From assembly GCA_919902775.1 (NCBI GenBank), contig CAKKRJ010000011.1, positions 1-64,000 of the forward strand: a DNA stretch of 64,000 nucleotides. The letters are read 5' to 3'. The position numbers and the translations under genes were made by a program. The notes beneath the pieces were generated by a model, which saw nothing but the letters and a program-made list of their open reading frames with translations, had not been told where the DNA came from and did not search any database. Below, piece by piece: positions 61,701 through 64,000 of the stretch; the stretch's first letter is position 1, and each line of letters begins with the position of its first letter. The DNA comes from Burkholderiaceae bacterium (lineage in GTDB: Bacteria; Pseudomonadota; Gammaproteobacteria; Burkholderiales; Burkholderiaceae_C).

Positions 61701-64000
61701 TGGCCTTGCGCTTTGAAGGCCAGCCCGAATGGACCTCTGACATCGCGGTGGCGGGCCTGAGCCAAATCGAGGTGGCCGCCACCTTGCGGGCCTTGCTCGG
61801 CAGCCTGCCCGACCTGAGTGTGGACAGCGTGCGGGTGAGCCCGCGCGCCGACCAGCCCTGGGTTTTTGACATCGCTTTTGTCGACGCCCTGGCCGGCGCC
61901 CAGCTGGGCGGCCTGCAAAGCCTGGCCACGCGCGTGAGCGAAGTGCGCAGCGAGCGCCTTTTGATCGGCGCCTCGGGTGTCAGCGGCTTGCTGGGCAGCG
62001 GTAGCGCCGGCGTCAGCCTGTCGGGTGGCACGCTGGGCCTACTGTTGCAACGCGGTGCCGACGGCCACTTTGACTACGCCCTGCGCGCAGCGGGCACGGC
62101 CACGCTGTCGGGCTTTGACGGGCAGGTGAGCCTGACGGCCAGCGCCGAAGTGCGCATCAATGCGCTGGGCAAGCCGGTGTCCGAAACGATTCGCACCGGT
62201 TTGACGACGCCGAATTTGGTGCTGGACTTTGCCGACGGCCTGGCGCGCCAGGAAATCAGCATCGCCAGCGGCAGCGTCAGCGTGGCCGGTCTGGGCAGTT
62301 TGAGCGGCGCGCTCAAGTTGATTTCGACCACCCGCGTCGAAGGCGGCGTGACGGTCACCGACATCGCCATCGGCCTGGACAATGTGGCCGGTTCCCTGAG
62401 CCTGGGCGGGGCCGGCGCGGCGCTTTCGGGCGGGCGTGGCGCCGTGCTGTTGCGCCACGAAGTCGACGCATCGGGCCTGATCACCACGCGTTACGCGGTG
62501 CAGGCCAGCGGCAATGTGGCCCTGACGGGCATCAGCGGCGTGAGCCTGAGCGCCACCGATCTGGCCATCGACTACAACCGCTGGGGCGAGGCACTGGACG
62601 TTTCGGTGGCCACCCCCAGCGACGATTTCAAACTCAGCCTGCTCAAAGACGCCACGCGTCTGCACGGGCAGGTCACGGCCGAACTGGCCAATGTGCTGGG
62701 CATCAGCGGCGAACTCTTCATCGAAAGCCGACAGAACCTGGCCACGCAGCTCTCCGATGGCAGCGAGATCCGCACCGACCAGTTGGTCATCGGTGGACGC
62801 AACGCATCTGCCACGCTGAGCGCCGGTGGCAGCAGCCTGGGCGTGAGCCTGCGCGACATCGACGTGGCCATGGTGCTGGCCACCGAACGCGTGAGCAGCG
62901 GCACAGCGCGGCGCTGGCTGAGCACCCAGGCCAGCCTGGGCGGCGCCAGCATCGCCGGTTACGAACTGGCCGACCTGAGCTCGGCGCAACTGCAGATCAA
63001 CCGCGCGCTCGACAGCGCCAGCGGCGCGCTGGGCGCTGCCAACGCGGCCGTCGTCAATTGGGCCAACAGCGCCAGCGAGGTCACGCTGTCCGATGTGCAA
63101 AGTGTGGCGCTGGGCATGGCCCTGCCCACCTTCACCATGCCGATCTCGGGCAGCCTGCAAATCGGCGGCGCGCGCCTGTCCGGCAATTTTGGGGTGACGC
63201 TCTCGCAAAGTGGCAACGACAAGGTCTGGACCATCACCGCCAGCGATGCCACCCTGGGCTTGGCCGCTGGCGGCGCCTACGTCGGCATCGAGGGCGCCAG
63301 TGGCACCTTGACGCTGGGCCCGGGCAGCACGCGCAGCGGCGCTTTGAGCGGGCGTGCCGTGCTCGAAGGTCTGGCCGGGGTCAGCCTGACCGGCAACTTC
63401 AGCAGCGCCTTTGCCAGCGACGGCAGCCTGAATTTCTCGGGCACCGGCATCGATTTGAACCTCGGCAGTTTCGGCAAGCTGAGCGGCGATTTCAGTGTCA
63501 CACGCAGCGCCGACCAAGCCATCTTGCTGGGCGCCAGCAACGTGGCCGCCACCTTTGGCAGCAGCGGCGCGGGCCTGGCCGTGAGCGGCGCCAGCCTGGG
63601 CATCTACATTGCCGGCCTGTCAGAAGCCAGCGCCGGTTACGCCCTGGTGGCCAACGGCGCGGCGCAGCTCAATGGTTTTGGCGGCGACGTCAGACTGAGC
63701 GCCAATGCCGCCGTGCGCATCAACACCCTGGGCCGCAGCATCGACACCACGGTCAACGGCGTGGCCATCCAATTTGCCGAGCGCACGCGCGTCGAAGAAG
63801 TGGTCATTTCCAGCGGCAGCATCACGGTGGCCGGCCTGGGCAGCCTGAGCGGTTCGCTGGCCGTGAAGAGCGAAACCGTGGGCAGCACCACCGACATTCG
63901 CATCGGCGTGGCCGGCATGAACGGCAGCCTGGCCCTGGGCGGTGTCGGCGCCAGCCTGAGCGGCGGCACCGGCGCGATTTTGCTCAAAAAGGTGGGCACG
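55724..64000 (+). CDS. Giant LEPR-type repeat surface protein, 5' part (at least 2759 codons)
   Basis: The frame is open from GTG 55724, with a stop codon immediately upstream, to the end of the window, so the 3' end is missing. Residues 30-38 (LEPRILLSG) follow a basic stretch and form the LEPR-XLL leader of very large exported proteins. Residues about 85-215 resemble autotransporter-type repeats (GAGTLDASVVNAGVVAPGAS). Beyond that the chain is low in charge and Cys-free, built of beta-rich repeats such as VAGLGSLSGAL and YALVANGAAQLNGFGGDVRL. A middle block (about 1480-2060) carries units like ALEGLPAIGSGNVAVS then YRVDFQGTLAGTNV. A role as adhesin or matrix protein is inferred from the architecture; its exporter is not visible here. 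Confidence 0.85.
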   Translation, partial: MKNQKSKPGASSSQTPKTPRKRLAVRLETLEPRILLSGETLVTDPLQQTSSSQTVAPASDPLAPTGTTTTSSLLPVLEGHPPSVVSADGVTQLASSLLSPSSPLLLKSGQTLVGAGTLDASVVNAGVVAPGASPGVLSVDAYEQQSSATLKIEIAGATSGSGGYDQVDVRGTATLAGTLSLEFLDNFHPSAGQVFDVLKWSQRSGSFSSYTGLYAGKGIFLKPVYQPDRLQLVATAIPGLAELTIPGVPQAQTALDQVFTAMANKVSQSALSFDASLSVAGVRLSGSWEVAVAPLASGVETTFTARNVGAEWAVGDLSGALTSVSGTLVLSEGQLQVALSGSGRVAFATGDALSGDFVLSGDSATGRLNVAANHVAARLGDAARGASLQLSNGSLLMALANDGYAVQASGTGALQGAPGTAFSGNLGYVANTFGHAVDVAFSQGGQAYRLQIDSPDRVQRFEARNASLTVAELGSLSGDIAFSARSSQSATETTQELLIGARNVSASLALGDAHLSASNGYLGLVLSTSTPNSGVGAATTALALAAELDLSVAVDSTLTLSGERVRVLLNRGTTAVQREILSTGDAILLDIGADTSRLSGYFTASVAGVIRFAGDLTLDVSRSTRLLSNGQSVRLIEYALAGSRVTATLSPGSAESALSASDAELAFVYAKDIDSSRSWLTSRGAVASLSVAGYALDNLETATWSLNRAADALAQAEGSTLDWSNSRSFLLGSGRQFVFDQVGDVLSLPVSGRIALGNNHISGDFTLTYNRSQNFWDIQASDAQVLLAAGPAFVRLTQASGSVRLNADRTRSVSLAGKFELGGIAGLTFSGEGVAEIGADGELALSGTGLSLSVAGFGSLSGDFSLRRVDGPQGARLVVAGTQVAATVGGDTANVALSDGTLALIIEPGSTGAGSYALVAGGTIALNGFADVGSFSASGQIAINRLGRAIDETIAVNATDNVRLLFADERPTTSVVVDNASLSIAGLGTLSGQLQIENRQVDVAGVVQQRLAIGFEQLSATLSLGGVAASLSGGRGALLLYKEVTGSGSNTSSVSRYAVQAEGAVALTGIQGVTLSAERMQLAFNRTGAALDTAIATPGGWISLQQLRDETRLRGYARAAVAGAMSFEGDVFLESVQNQAATLSDASTVQVDSLLIGGAGLSAALEGGGAGLLLRETDLAMVLSTERVASGTARRWLTASAWVGGAEVSGYALANVDAAVLDINRALNTGSGNAFLDNAPVIDWSPSNRSRVIAVTDTRILPLATAGERFVTQVSGSLALGPATLSGSFEIVRSTVAGSPVWEIKAVNASVAMTAGTAKVSIDSVSGSLIFAETGNSGALTGIGSITGVDGLTFSGTLATRFNNGTLELAGDVALGIAGLGALSGQFAVVKEAAALSVPVTALGNATAGASGTVSQTQVGAQTQNSVLLLSLGEAGSHFVREGIYGFVLGGQRQTASSLGADGRPLSDAAFAARMQAALEALAGVGLGNALVSGTRAEGFRIEFAGSLAGQALLLASTPGGAGLWLEQPPDPAGQSDWGLVEQTLAASAARNEVQTLSLVNGDSATGKTFTLTHDGQTTAAIPVYSSANASNERQVITLSAANRAAGQFWFSLDGKTSSKVRYSADPTFHAAEIQRVLEGMVGAGNVSVAYRSEYTGHSSIDYVVDFRGALAGKNVALLQAHSSTSGITLKVGELRQGGPGFAVADQARAIQSALEAVAGAGNVAVSFDTRSSLANARYAIEFRHLLGGRDIAPLTSASTASALSLGITTTTTGASASGAVQTIHLYDEAVSGTFRLSLAFGGATYTSSDVAFGASAGDVRAALLAATNAQGVRLAASGVTLDVSLVTAGSGHAWKVSFGGAAAGVDLPPMLGQITSTVAAPDAHLSEIQRGATANAQQSVSIAGSGLYTLSMSGRADTSVLLAAGASAAEFRAALEGLPAIGSGNVAVSLVNGAYRVDFQGTLAGTNVGEILVSPVQTLSFAMADGQAPTSLALRFEGQPEWTSDIAVAGLSQIEVAATLRALLGSLPDLSVDSVRVSPRADQPWVFDIAFVDALAGAQLGGLQSLATRVSEVRSERLLIGASGVSGLLGSGSAGVSLSGGTLGLLLQRGADGHFDYALRAAGTATLSGFDGQVSLTASAEVRINALGKPVSETIRTGLTTPNLVLDFADGLARQEISIASGSVSVAGLGSLSGALKLISTTRVEGGVTVTDIAIGLDNVAGSLSLGGAGAALSGGRGAVLLRHEVDASGLITTRYAVQASGNVALTGISGVSLSATDLAIDYNRWGEALDVSVATPSDDFKLSLLKDATRLHGQVTAELANVLGISGELFIESRQNLATQLSDGSEIRTDQLVIGGRNASATLSAGGSSLGVSLRDIDVAMVLATERVSSGTARRWLSTQASLGGASIAGYELADLSSAQLQINRALDSASGALGAANAAVVNWANSASEVTLSDVQSVALGMALPTFTMPISGSLQIGGARLSGNFGVTLSQSGNDKVWTITASDATLGLAAGGAYVGIEGASGTLTLGPGSTRSGALSGRAVLEGLAGVSLTGNFSSAFASDGSLNFSGTGIDLNLGSFGKLSGDFSVTRSADQAILLGASNVAATFGSSGAGLAVSGASLGIYIAGLSEASAGYALVANGAAQLNGFGGDVRLSANAAVRINTLGRSIDTTVNGVAIQFAERTRVEEVVISSGSITVAGLGSLSGSLAVKSETVGSTTDIRIGVAGMNGSLALGGVGASLSGGTGAILLKKVGT
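58100..63900 (+). repeat. Long-period internal repeats of the giant gene
   Basis: Two large blocks repeat 3606 bp apart. Anchors are TERV-SGTARRWL at 59276 and 62882 and YAL-AGG/AAG-LxGF at 58469 and 62075, both exactly 3606 bp. A third copy of the second anchor follows at 63638, 1563 bp on. Protein identity is partial, so these are old, diverged duplications and not an assembly artefact. Limits are approximate. Confidence 0.7.

Noticed and set aside
56714-63999. Very long open frames on the minus strand (up to 775 codons) opposite the giant gene
   Set aside because: They are shadows caused by strong codon bias in a G+C-rich repeat gene. Their translations are Ala/Gly/Gln/His-rich without any domain, whereas the plus frame from 55724 gives a continuous repeat protein.

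Overview
The window comes from a betaproteobacterium, most likely Burkholderiales and probably Comamonadaceae. The evidence is the G+C-rich coding style, the core order folC - SPOR gene - cvpA - purF - metZ - gltX, and the close family resemblance of the housekeeping proteins. The species cannot be named from the sequence alone. No rRNA, CRISPR array, transposase or integrase was seen.

Positions 1-288 hold the end of a CoA-transferase B subunit gene, closed by a terminator. From about 340 to 41970 lies one nearly uninterrupted type III secretion island of the Ysc (Yersinia/Bordetella/Pseudomonas) class. A leftward operon (12649 to 4402) carries sctW - chaperone - sctX - sctY - sctV - sctD - small gene - sctF - response regulator - secreted hydrolase. 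A rightward operon (12953 to 33032) carries an lcrG-like gene, sctA, sycD, sctE, two extra genes, sctB, two TPR genes, sctI, J, K, L, a TPR chaperone with a hydrophobic secreted-type protein, then sctN, O, P, Q, R, S, T, U, a chaperone and sctC. Its first half follows the Yersinia lcrGVH-yopBD order.

At both flanks sit accessory operons that mix effector/chaperone pairs with signalling proteins. On the left (440-4394) are an RsbW-like anti-sigma kinase, a chaperone, an 824-residue candidate effector and a lipoprotein. On the right and leftward (36855-33075) are a chaperone, a candidate effector, an STAS antagonist and a 7TM histidine kinase. On the right and rightward (37110-41969) are an RsbU-like PP2C phosphatase, a nucleoside-hydrolase-like lipoprotein, a chaperone and a kinase-like effector. 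The RsbU/RsbV/RsbW parts match the BtrU-BtrV-BtrW control of Bordetella type III secretion, but here they are split over three operons. The histidine kinase (33075) and the OmpR-type regulator (5684) look like a split two-component pair.

The most distinctive signal is a 10-bp-phased tandem repeat (consensus roughly nTGTCGGAAT, usually three units). It lies 59-77 bp upstream of the first gene of four separate island transcription units, with an extra two-unit copy in the central divergent region. It looks like the binding site that ties the whole island into one regulon.

From 42225 to 52229 the window is mostly core genome: a RodZ-like protein, a ParB-like protein, tRNA-Gly, a glycine-zipper protein, an ArsC-like protein, folC, a SPOR protein, cvpA, purF, metZ and gltX. 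A tRNA-Ala/Glu/Asp cluster follows, with a clear promoter and terminator. Then come a second 7TM histidine kinase/response regulator pair (52712-55398) and the first 2759 codons of a giant LEPR-type repeat protein that runs off the right edge. A REP-like palindrome occurs twice (44131 and 55601).
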